A stretch of DNA of 11,435 nt from JBKHHU01 sp046539045. GTDB lineage: Bacteria; Planctomycetota; Phycisphaerae; SM23-33. Below are positions 1 to 5,742 of the stretch, piece after piece (position 1 is the first letter of the stretch; every line of letters begins with the position of its first letter). Made by a program: the position numbers and the translations under genes. The notes beneath the pieces are model-generated. The model saw only the letters and a program-made list of their open reading frames with translations, did not search any database and was not told where the DNA came from. The stretch spans positions 1-11,435 of the forward strand of contig JBKHHU010000111.1 in NCBI GenBank assembly GCA_046539045.1. Reading direction: 5' to 3'.

Positions 1-51
1 CAAACTCGCGATGATCGAACGAAGCCTCAAATTGGCGTTTTCAAACAGAGC

Positions 52-264
52 CTAGACCGATCTGGCGACGATGCCGCCCACAGTAATCACCTCGCCATCG
101 AAGTGCACCCGCCGGTCGCCCTTGCCCCTCCAGGCTGGCTTCGTCTTGAACGCGAACAACCCTTGCCCGTCCTTCGCGGATTTCGCGGGACTTGCGAGGG
201 TGGGTCCATGACAGAGTGCTATGGGTGGTCTGCGGCTGGGGGAAGGAGGCGTGCGATGCGAGCC
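52..264 (-). pseudogene. Possible C-terminal gene remnant, no clear start
   Basis: The minus-strand frame ending at a TAG (52-54) is open back to a TAA at 265-267. It reads as convincing protein near its end (GLFAFKTKPAWRGKGDRR, then VHFDGEVITVGGIVARSV). Third codon positions are strongly G/C in this part, unlike a shadow frame. There is no ATG. The first usable start is a TTG at 159, which would give only 35 residues, with no good ribosome site. The upstream part runs into the leader of the plus-strand gene at 256. I read it as the tail of a broken gene, or a very small gene; the family is not recognised. Nothing else is visible in 1-51. Confidence 0.25.
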
Positions 265-570
265 TTACAGGGGCTGTCGCAGGAGTTTGCAGTACGGACA
301 TTCGACCTGGTGGTCGGCGGGATCTTCCTCCTCGGCAACATCTGGCTGGTCGTCATCTGGTTGGACGAGAAGGGTGTGATCGACTGGGCTGGGGCCATCC
401 GGAAGGAATACCTGACCGGCACGGCCATCACGATCATCATCGCATTGCTGGTTCTGCTGGTGGGCCCGCGTGGGCTCAAGGCTCGGCTGCGGCGGTGCCC
501 GGTCTGCGACCATGTGCTGCTGGTGCGGGGCAAGTACTGCAGCGACTGCGGCAGGAAGGTGGCTTCGTAA
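256..570 (+). CDS. Small two-helix membrane protein with C-terminal zinc ribbon (paralog A)
   Basis: 104 aa. The start is fixed by a strong ribosome site, GGAAGGAGG at 241-249, six bases before the ATG. Two hydrophobic segments (about residues 17-36 and 55-70) flank a short amphipathic stretch ending in EYLTGTAIT. The C-terminus is a zinc ribbon: CPVC (x11) CSDC, about residues 81-98. It is a clear paralog of the protein at 2896-3192: GN-I-LV, WL, the acidic/basic linker, EYLTGTAIT, the second helix and the CxxC pairs all line up. It is probably an inner-membrane protein with a cytoplasmic zinc ribbon. No function is recognised. It stands alone on the plus strand, convergent with the operon that ends at 1021. 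Confidence 0.8.
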   Translation: MRALQGLSQEFAVRTFDLVVGGIFLLGNIWLVVIWLDEKGVIDWAGAIRKEYLTGTAITIIIALLVLLVGPRGLKARLRRCPVCDHVLLVRGKYCSDCGRKVAS

Positions 571-1020
571 GGGATCCAAATCCGCGGGAAGACCCTTCGT
601 GGTGTAAAGCTACCTTTTGAGAACAAATGAACAGGGCTCTGCCGTCGCCAGAAACCGGGGTAATGGACGAGAATGCATGCGTCCTCGCGAGGCCCGCCCA
701 TCGGCCATGTGTTAAAGCCCTGCCCCTTCACCCACGCTCTCAAACCGATGCACCGAAAACTCGGCCATTGCCGGATTCGCACGTTCGGGAAGGCAAATTC
801 CACGGCGGTTCGAGCCGGTGAGATGGGGTTCTCGACGAGCAATGGCCAGTACATGGACGGAGGGCGAATCCCTTGTCATTCGGGGATGGCGAGCAGAAGC
901 GGCTGCAGCGGGTGTTTCTCGACGAGAAATGCGGTGGACCAGGGGTTGAGAGGCACAATGCGCACAACGGGATACCGGCCTCCTTCTGCATTGAACTCCA
1001 GTGGCAGCTACAATCTCGCT
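571..1020. other. Gene-poor spacer with one weak small-ORF candidate
   Basis: No secure gene. Open frames on both strands overlap each other here and none has a convincing start. The best candidate is on the minus strand, stop at 876-878. The frame is open back to a TAG at 1008-1010 and reads protein-like (FNAEGGRYPVVRIVPLNPW, ending LLLAIPE). A GTG at 965 would give 29 aa, and a strong ribosome-site match (AGAAGGAGG, minus 987-979) lies 13 bases upstream, rather far. It would follow directly after the winged-helix gene ending at 1021. No clear terminator was found for either flanking unit; CCTCGCGAGG near 690 is a bare palindrome. Confidence 0.3.
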
Positions 1021-1431
1021 TCAATGTAGAAGTTCGAGAAGCAGGGCATCTTTCTCGCTTCGACTGGGCCGCCGGTCGCTGCGCCAGAAATCGAGCTTCT
1101 CGGCCAAGCGACGCAGGGACGCGGACATCCGGCCGGAAAGTCTCCAGCCCGTCACGGTGCCCTGCCCTGGGCGCCCCAACCGTTCGATCAGTCCAAGGCG
1201 AGAGAGCTTGGCTCGGGTCCGCTGAAGCGTGCGTCGCGAGATGCCGTGCTCCCGCTCCAGCGGTGCGAATGAAGCGACCACATCCGGCCAGGCTTCTTTC
1301 AGCGAGAGCAGAATGCGGCCAGCGGCGTGCTGCTGATTGCGATTACCGGGAAAGAACACCTCCAGGAAGTCGCACAGGTCGTCCAGATCGTGGACGCGGC
1401 GGTGGCGGAAATCGATCTTACTCGACGTCAT
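1021..1431 (-). CDS. Winged-helix DNA-binding protein
   Basis: 136 aa. The ATG overlaps the stop of the upstream gene (ATGA, 1428-1431), with a GGGAGG ribosome site nine bases before it, so translation is probably coupled. Residues about 58-85 (LEREHGISRRTLQRTRAKL, then a GLIERLG turn) form a helix-turn-helix with recognition helix SRRTLQRTRAKL. A Gly-rich wing follows (GRPGQGTVTGWRLSG, about 86-100). Basic ends fit nucleic-acid binding. It is the last gene of a four-gene minus-strand operon that starts at 2720. It could be a regulator, or a replication/mobilisation accessory protein as on many accessory elements; the family is not identified. Confidence 0.7.
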   Translation of the reverse strand: MTSSKIDFRHRRVHDLDDLCDFLEVFFPGNRNQQHAAGRILLSLKEAWPDVVASFAPLEREHGISRRTLQRTRAKLSRLGLIERLGRPGQGTVTGWRLSGRMSASLRRLAEKLDFWRSDRRPSRSEKDALLLELLH

Positions 1432-1805
1432 CGTTGGGAGCCTCCCTGCTGTTGTCCGCGAAACAGGCCGTCAGCCGATCGGAAGACTGGCCGGAGAGCC
1501 TTACGGGCTTTGTATCGCTCGCGACTGATGCGAATGGCGTTGTCGCGGAGTTGGCTGCCGAAGGTCTTCTCGATGAACAGGATCGTCTCGAAGGCCGAGA
1601 CGTAGACGTCGTTGAAGATCCGCTGGAACCGCCAGCGAACACCCTGTCGGGTCATACGAAAGGATCGATGCACCTGTTGGCCGTAGTTGCCTCGAAGTAC
1701 CATGTAGCTCGGCCGGTCAAGTCGAAGATCGACCCAGAGATCCTCCGAGGCCATCAGCTGTTTCAGCGTCTCCAGGAACTGTTTGTCCTTTTCCGTCAGT
1801 TTCAC
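1428..1805 (-). CDS. Conserved-looking protein of unknown function
   Basis: 125 aa, starting at a GTG (1803-1805). I keep this start because the first residues (MKLTEKDKQFLETLKQLM) form a natural amphipathic helix. An internal ATG at 1754 (MASEDLWVDL) is the alternative. A basic/aromatic core, about residues 51-66 (MTRQGVRWRFQRIFND), resembles a helix-turn-helix and is followed by a second helical pair (YVSAFETILFIEKTFG). No cysteine motifs. The C-terminus is Arg/Gln-rich. The gene begins 89 nt inside the end of the upstream gene in another frame and overlaps the downstream gene by 4 nt. No function is recognised; cytoplasmic. Confidence 0.7.
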   Translation of the reverse strand: MKLTEKDKQFLETLKQLMASEDLWVDLRLDRPSYMVLRGNYGQQVHRSFRMTRQGVRWRFQRIFNDVYVSAFETILFIEKTFGSQLRDNAIRISRERYKARKALRPVFRSADGLFRGQQQGGSQR

Positions 1806-2541
1806 GTGAAGTCACCCAGATGGTCTGGTAGTCCTGCCGGATCTCGACGCGGCCGGCGTGGGACAGGAAGATCACGGCAATGAAGATCCATATCCGTTCG
1901 CGTCGGCTGCCGTCCTCCATGAATGGAATGTCCGTCAGCCGGACGGGCTCGGTGTCCAGGTGCTGCAGGACGTGCTGCTCGCAGGCCGCCAGGTCGAAGC
2001 GGGACCTGGCCTCCTCAACCCATTCCGGATCGGGCTGCCCGACCAGCAGACTCAATGCCTCCCCCAGACCGGGCACCGCATCAATGTCGGCCGGACCGGT
2101 GGTCACCGTATCGGAGGCGGTCACGACCTTGGGCCTTAACCGGACCTCGGTCTCGCTGCGTCGCCTGCGGGACTCGGCCATCTTGCGGCGGAAGTAGTCG
2201 GCATCGAAGACCTTGCCTTCGAACAGGAATCGGGAAGGTATGTCCCGGCCGCAACAACAGCAGCGGTATCGGCGAATGACCAGTTGCAGGCTGCCCTCGC
2301 ACTGGGGGCAATGTTGGAAGGCCACGGTCGGGTCGATCACCCGATCGCATTCTTCACACACCGCGCGGCCTTCATTTTCCATCTTCAGTCTGCCATCACA
2401 ACGCGGGCATCGATGCCCGGTAAGCACGACTTCATAGAACAGCTCGCGGACCTGTGAAAGCAGGGCCTCGATGCGGCCTTGAAGGATCGCCAGCGAACGG
2501 AACAACTCCGCCCGCCCTCGCGGGGCGTCGATGGCGGTCAC
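1717..2541 (-). CDS. Double zinc ribbon plus winged-helix protein
   Basis: 274 aa. I start it at the GTG at 2541, whose GTGA overlaps the stop of the 60-aa gene; longer readings up to 3120 run through that gene, the promoter region and an opposing gene. Residues 1-40 are a helical or coiled segment. The first zinc ribbon has C45/C48 and C62/C65; the second has C78/C81 and a CCCC run at 94-97. A basic linker follows (YFRRKMAESRRRRSE, 116-130). The C-terminal third (about 185-245) looks like a winged helix: HVLQHLDTEPV, RIWIFIAVIFLSHAG, then an edge strand RVEIRQDYQTIWV. The last 30 residues overlap the next gene in another frame, so the true end could differ if there is a frameshift. A DNA- or RNA-binding role is likely. 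Confidence 0.65.
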   Translation of the reverse strand: MTAIDAPRGRAELFRSLAILQGRIEALLSQVRELFYEVVLTGHRCPRCDGRLKMENEGRAVCEECDRVIDPTVAFQHCPQCEGSLQLVIRRYRCCCCGRDIPSRFLFEGKVFDADYFRRKMAESRRRRSETEVRLRPKVVTASDTVTTGPADIDAVPGLGEALSLLVGQPDPEWVEEARSRFDLAACEQHVLQHLDTEPVRLTDIPFMEDGSRRERIWIFIAVIFLSHAGRVEIRQDYQTIWVTSRETDGKGQTVPGDAETADGLGGSLGRSST

Positions 2542-2720
2542 GTCGCCGGCCGGACATCTTCCTCGTATAACCGTCGCTGGTTGCGGGGCGTGAACTTCCG
2601 GCCACAATGCTTGCACCTGCGGATCCGCCGCAGGCCCATCATCTTCGTCCGCCGGTAACCCTTCAGGATAGAGCGGGTCTGGCCGCAGTAGGGACACTTC
2701 GGAGGTCTTCCTCTTGCCAT
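2538..2720 (-). CDS. Small zinc ribbon protein with AT-hook-like N-terminus
   Basis: 60 aa. ATG at 2720; the ribosome site is weak. Residues 3-7 (RGRPP) match the core of an AT-hook minor-groove binder. Two CxxC pairs (C9/C12 and C36/C39) frame a basic stretch (KGYRRTKMMGLRRIRR), giving a zinc ribbon like those found in transposase accessory proteins and small transcription factors. Its TGA overlaps the GTG of the 274-aa gene, so the two are translationally coupled. As the promoter-proximal gene of a four-gene operon it is a candidate DNA-binding regulator of that operon. It should not be fused to the downstream reading frame, because the two frames differ. Confidence 0.6.
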   Translation of the reverse strand: MARGRPPKCPYCGQTRSILKGYRRTKMMGLRRIRRCKHCGRKFTPRNQRRLYEEDVRPAT

Positions 2721-2895
2721 GGATCATCACTCGAGGGACCCATGGGAGGCCTGGCATATAAAGCTTTGCGACCCCCGGATGGTGGTGAACTCTCCGCCGT
2801 GAGATTTTCTGCGAAAAGACCTTGCGCGATCTGTCAAGTCGCGCTACGGTCAGGGGTGGTTTACGGATTGTATCTCGAACACAAGGAGTAACACC
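2721..2895. promoter_or_regulatory. Divergent promoter region
   Basis: This 175-bp gap separates two outward-facing genes. On the minus strand an AT-rich CTTTATATGCCA box (2763-2752) sits 32 bases before the ATG at 2720 and is almost identical to a box at 7655-7644. On the plus strand TTGCGC (2822-2827), 17 bases, then TACGGT (2845-2850) is a plausible weak sigma70-type promoter, with an expected start about 39 bases before the ATG at 2896. These are motif matches by eye only. Confidence 0.4.
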
Positions 2896-3192
2896 ATGAC
2901 CCTTACCATACGGAAACTCGCCTTGGTCGGGCTGATTGGTCTGATCGTGCTGTCTGGCAACATCGTTCTGGTCGCTGCCTGGCTGGAGCGGGTCGGCGTC
3001 GTCGATCTGGCCGCCTCCATCCGACGCGAGTATCTTACCGGAACGGCGATCACCATTCTGGTTGCGTTGCTGATCCTGCTGGTCAGTCCCGGCCGGTCCC
3101 GTGCGGCTGCCTGGAGACATCGTTGCGATGTCTGTGGCCGATCAGTCTTCGGGCGGACCAATTACTGCCCTGGGTGCGGCAGCCGGATGTGA
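2896..3192 (+). CDS. Small two-helix membrane protein with C-terminal zinc ribbon (paralog B)
   Basis: 98 aa, with an AAGGAG ribosome site (2883-2888) seven bases before the ATG. Layout: hydrophobic helix about 8-30; amphipathic linker with the motif IRREYLTGTAIT (about 43-54); second hydrophobic helix about 50-66; basic segment; zinc ribbon CDVC (x11) CPGC near the end. It is the paralog of 256-570 and shares the EYLTGTAIT motif and ribbon spacing. It runs divergently from the 2720 operon and convergently with the ubiquitin-like operon, and is isolated from the latter by the hairpin at 3239-3264. It is probably membrane-anchored with a cytoplasmic zinc ribbon; no function is recognised. Confidence 0.85.
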   Translation: MTLTIRKLALVGLIGLIVLSGNIVLVAAWLERVGVVDLAASIRREYLTGTAITILVALLILLVSPGRSRAAAWRHRCDVCGRSVFGRTNYCPGCGSRM

Positions 3193-3238
3193 CGTCGACC
3201 GATCAGCGGGACAGAGCTCTCGCTGGGTCGGGAGGAAG

Positions 3239-3264
3239 CCGCGGCCGAGAAGAACCGGCCGCGG
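3239..3264. terminator. GC-rich hairpin between convergent genes
   Basis: A perfect 8-bp stem (CCGCGGCC, 3239-3246, with GGCCGCGG, 3257-3264) encloses a 10-base loop. It lies in the 86-bp gap between the stops of the plus gene (3192) and the minus E1-like gene (3279). Neither side has a long T run, so it may stop transcription only weakly or work with Rho. Its position suits a shared bidirectional terminator. Confidence 0.5.
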
Positions 3265-3278
3265 CAGAAGAGAGAACA

Positions 3279-3938
3279 TCAGGAGATGGAGACTGCCAGT
3301 TCAGCACAGAGCAGGTTCAGCTGGATGTCCGGCTCGACGGGCAAGCCTCGAAGCCACTTGGTGAACTGGGCCAGCATCATGCCGGCCGCGATGTTCGCAC
3401 AGTAGATCGTGGTCTTGGCCGTGCAGGAGCCTGAGTACGCCTCGGCTGCGGTGAACAGCGTACCAGGATAGTGCTCCCGGCCACTGGTTCCGCAGGCCGT
3501 GAGCACACGCAACACTTCCGCGCTCATGCGGCCGTCGACAAAGAACCAGCTGCGGTCCCGCACCGACTCCCAGATCAACCGGCGAGTCTCGATCGAATCG
3601 ACGCAACAGAAGACCACATCGCCAATCTCCAAACTCCGCCTGTAGCGGCCGTCAACCGTGTGAATCTCCAGCTCGCTATTGATTCGCCGACAGGCCTGAG
3701 CCGTCGCGCCTATCTTGGGACGGCCCAGGTCGGCTTCTCCGTAGCCTTGGCTGGCAAGGTTGGACTCCTCGACCGTGTCGAAGTCGATCAGCTGCAGCCA
3801 GGGAATCCCGATGGCCGCCAGCTGCAGGGCTACCTGTCTCCCGATCGCACCAACGCCGATGACCGTGGCCGTGCAGGCCTCCAGGCGGTCACTCGGCACG
3901 ATGTCCTTCTGTCGGCTATAGCGATCACTCGAAGTCAT
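3279..3938 (-). CDS. ThiF/E1-like ubiquitin-activating enzyme
   Basis: 219 aa, a single ThiF/MoeB-type Rossmann domain. Expected role: adenylate the C-terminus of the Ubl encoded upstream and pass it to the E2. Seen: N-terminal RYSRQ (6-10); nucleotide loop GVGAIG (28-33); IDFDTVEESNLASQ (51-64) with the family's D-x-D and Asn; LGRPK (71-75); D114 with R119/R120. C172 in SCTAKTTIYC (171-180) is the best candidate catalytic cysteine. There are no CxxC zinc pairs such as MoeB carries, and no separate catalytic-cysteine or ubiquitin-fold domain, so it is minimal. The ATG lies 14 nt inside the JAB gene with GAGGTG just upstream, hence coupled. It is the last gene of the operon. The family call is strong; the transfer partner is inferred. 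Confidence 0.9.
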   Translation of the reverse strand: MTSSDRYSRQKDIVPSDRLEACTATVIGVGAIGRQVALQLAAIGIPWLQLIDFDTVEESNLASQGYGEADLGRPKIGATAQACRRINSELEIHTVDGRYRRSLEIGDVVFCCVDSIETRRLIWESVRDRSWFFVDGRMSAEVLRVLTACGTSGREHYPGTLFTAAEAYSGSCTAKTTIYCANIAAGMMLAQFTKWLRGLPVEPDIQLNLLCAELAVSIS

Positions 3939-4683
3939 CCTGCACCTCGCAGTCTTCCCAGAGATCCGGGCGGGCTGAGAGTTCGGCCATCACCAGGCGT
4001 CGCTCATCGGGTTCCATGGCCTCGAGTTCCTCGATCCACTCATCGGGGCAGCTGCAGGCGGCCAGACAGTCGCCTTCATAGCCGAAGCACTCCTTCGATT
4101 CCTTCCGGCGAGCCCAGCCAGTGGAGATGTTCGTCTCGTACTCGACCTGCCAGGCTTCGGTGTCACTGCCATCAAACGGCCGGAAGTAGTCTACCTCCAC
4201 GGGAATCGCAGCATGGCCACCGGGTCCGACGTTGAAACGCAGCCGGGCGTAACTCTTGCCGCCCTGGGCAAGGATGAACATCACAGCCCACTGGCAATTG
4301 CCGAACACCCGGGAGAAGGTCTCCTCATCGGTCCCACTGGGAGTCGGCGAGTGGCCCGGATGAGTATGCAGCCATACGCGGCCAAACTGCTCGGGCCGGC
4401 GGCCGAGGTCCACCTGGGCATCGAAGAAGTCGGCGACCGAATCGTCGTCGAAGGCCACGCTGGCCATCGTGACATCCTGCTTGACGGTCACGAACTCCTC
4501 GACCAGCAGCGGGTCGTCCTCGGCGAGGATCCCGAACCCGCCGATCTCGGTATCCTGGTAATCACGGAAGAACAGCAGCTTCGCCCACGCCGTTGGTGTG
4601 AACCGCAAAACCGGTTGGGCCGGTGTTTGATCCTCACGCGGCGGTTGTTCGGTCACTTGTCTGTGTTTGTTGTTCCTGGTCAT
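3925..4683 (-). CDS. JAB/JAMM metallopeptidase (deubiquitinase-like)
   Basis: 252 aa. The start is the ATG at 4683, preceded by AAAGGAA; a longer reading from 4734 lacks this. The JAMM zinc motif is complete: E46 in TEIGGFGIL, then HTHPGHSPTPSGTD with H106, H108, S116 and D119, the expected H-x-H-x7-S-x2-D. Predicted role: cut the tandem Ubl precursor into monomers and/or remove it from targets. After the core domain (about 25-170) a tail holds C199, C206, C210 and C212 plus a Glu-rich helix, possibly an extra metal site or docking segment. The gene starts 50 nt inside the E2 gene and overlaps the E1 gene by 14 nt. RadC-like DNA-repair proteins share the fold, but the neighbours favour the Ubl role. 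Confidence 0.92.
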   Translation of the reverse strand: MTRNNKHRQVTEQPPREDQTPAQPVLRFTPTAWAKLLFFRDYQDTEIGGFGILAEDDPLLVEEFVTVKQDVTMASVAFDDDSVADFFDAQVDLGRRPEQFGRVWLHTHPGHSPTPSGTDEETFSRVFGNCQWAVMFILAQGGKSYARLRFNVGPGGHAAIPVEVDYFRPFDGSDTEAWQVEYETNISTGWARRKESKECFGYEGDCLAACSCPDEWIEELEAMEPDERRLVMAELSARPDLWEDCEVQDDFE

Positions 4684-5653
4684 GATGGGGTTCCTTTCGT
4701 TCTTGGTGACAGGGGCAGAGGATTTCGTCGCCACAGGCCTTGCAGATCATCCGGTCGCACTCGGGACAGTTGCTCAGGCAGGCCGGGCAGGTCGGCTCCT
4801 CGCAAGCATCGCAGGTCTCCAGGCAGCCGAGACATAGGGTGGACTCACAGCAGTAGCAGTAGCTGGAGCATTCCTCGCAGAAGTCCTGCTCGCAGTGCCG
4901 GCACCAGCCGGCCTCTTCGTCGCTGATCGAACAGCCGCAGTCGTAACAGGGCGTGCCGTGCCAGTCTTCCAGCGGGACGTATGGGCTGCCGGGGTTGTAG
5001 TGAGTCAGCACCGACCGGACCAGCAGGAAGAAGTCACACAGCCGCCCGGCCTGGATCGCCTGGCGGATGGCCGCCCCGGCCTCACCGAAACACAACCGCT
5101 CGTCGCTGACATGCGGATGGGTGATGTCCCGGTTGCCACCGGCCGGGTGCGGATCGAGCGCGATGATCCGGCAGCCCCCGCCGTAGGAGAGCTCATTCAT
5201 GGCGGGAATCTCCAGCTGGATCGCAAACTCCCCCAGAAAGACCTCTCGCAGTTCGATCGGTTCGGTCCGCACCGAGATCGCGGTCCCGCTGCGGTTGCAT
5301 TGCAGGCCATCGAATTCCCGGTCGGTCTGCCGCAATTCCTTATGAATCTCTGAGACCGAGGGGACCTCGATGCCGCTGTCCGCCAGGGACCGCTCCAGAT
5401 TCTGGAGGTAATAGGGAATGTCCCTGACCAGGATACTGACGCGGGACCGGACTCTCCTGGCCGCAGCCTTCCAGCCGTGATGATGGCAGAAGGCCAGCTT
5501 TCGGCGGGCAGCAGACAGCCGTCGGGCAATCTCCTCGAGCTCGGCCAGTCGTTGCACGACGGTCGCGTGACGCCGGGCCTCGAGGTCCAGCAGTTGATCG
5601 CGCACCTGATCAGCCAAACGTGGCAAGTCAGGGGATCTTACTTGATCATTCAT
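4634..5653 (-). CDS. E2-like conjugating enzyme fused to RING/treble-clef-like cysteine array
   Basis: 339 aa; ATG preceded by AGAAAGGAA. Residues 1-115 are mostly helical with coiled-coil character. The E2 (UBC-like) fold spans about 125-233: strands around VFLGEFAIQLEIP (138-150) and CRIIALDPHP (161-170), then THPHVSDERLCFGE (178-191), which matches the E2 signature HPN-x(n)-C. C188 is the likely thioester cysteine and H179 belongs to the HP motif; a Trp (W231) follows as in many E2s. From 236 to 315 there are about ten cysteine pairs (C236/C239, C251/C254, C259/C262 and so on, to C313/C315), like tandem treble clefs or RING-like units. Inferred role: E2 with a built-in E3-like or target-binding domain. 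It lies between the Ubl and JAB genes. Exact Prok-E2 subfamily not assignable by eye. Confidence 0.85.
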   Translation of the reverse strand: MNDQVRSPDLPRLADQVRDQLLDLEARRHATVVQRLAELEEIARRLSAARRKLAFCHHHGWKAAARRVRSRVSILVRDIPYYLQNLERSLADSGIEVPSVSEIHKELRQTDREFDGLQCNRSGTAISVRTEPIELREVFLGEFAIQLEIPAMNELSYGGGCRIIALDPHPAGGNRDITHPHVSDERLCFGEAGAAIRQAIQAGRLCDFFLLVRSVLTHYNPGSPYVPLEDWHGTPCYDCGCSISDEEAGWCRHCEQDFCEECSSYCYCCESTLCLGCLETCDACEEPTCPACLSNCPECDRMICKACGDEILCPCHQERKEPHHDQEQQTQTSDRTTAA

Positions 5654-5683
5654 GGTTGAATTCCTTTCTGAAGAATGACGAAA

Positions 5684-5714
5684 GGGCGCCGGTCACACGC
5701 GTGACGCGACGCCC
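5684..5714 (-). terminator. Intercistronic hairpin between Ubl and E2 genes
   Basis: A near-perfect inverted repeat (5684-5696 against 5701-5714, one mismatch and one bulge, loop ACGC) lies in the 89-bp gap after the Ubl stop. On the minus strand it is followed by TTTCGTCATTCTT, a poor T run. It could be a partial terminator or RNA-stability stem that yields more Ubl than enzymes. Confidence 0.4.
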
Positions 5715-5742
5715 CTCCGTCGAGTGATGCGGGGTGACAGAA

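Noticed and set aside
43..52. AAACAGAGCC, resembling the end of an IS6-type insertion sequence
   Set aside because: The match is short, and there is no partner repeat, target duplication or transposase in the window.
219..854. Minus-strand frame starting MYWPLLVENP
   Set aside because: The first part looks protein-like, but it has no ribosome site and most of it is antisense to the membrane-zinc ribbon gene at 256-570.
873..1883. Long plus-strand frame (336 codons)
   Set aside because: It runs antisense through two minus-strand genes with proper overlaps and ribosome sites, and is Arg/Ser/Gly-rich like a shadow.
2542..3120. N-terminal extension of the 274-aa zinc ribbon protein up to 3120
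   Set aside because: It would cross the 60-aa zinc ribbon gene in another frame, the divergent promoter gap and an opposing gene; the GTGA overlap at 2541 is the natural start.
3471..4926. Two long plus-strand frames opposite the JAB and E1 genes
   Set aside because: They are antisense to genes with complete catalytic motifs and show no domains of their own.
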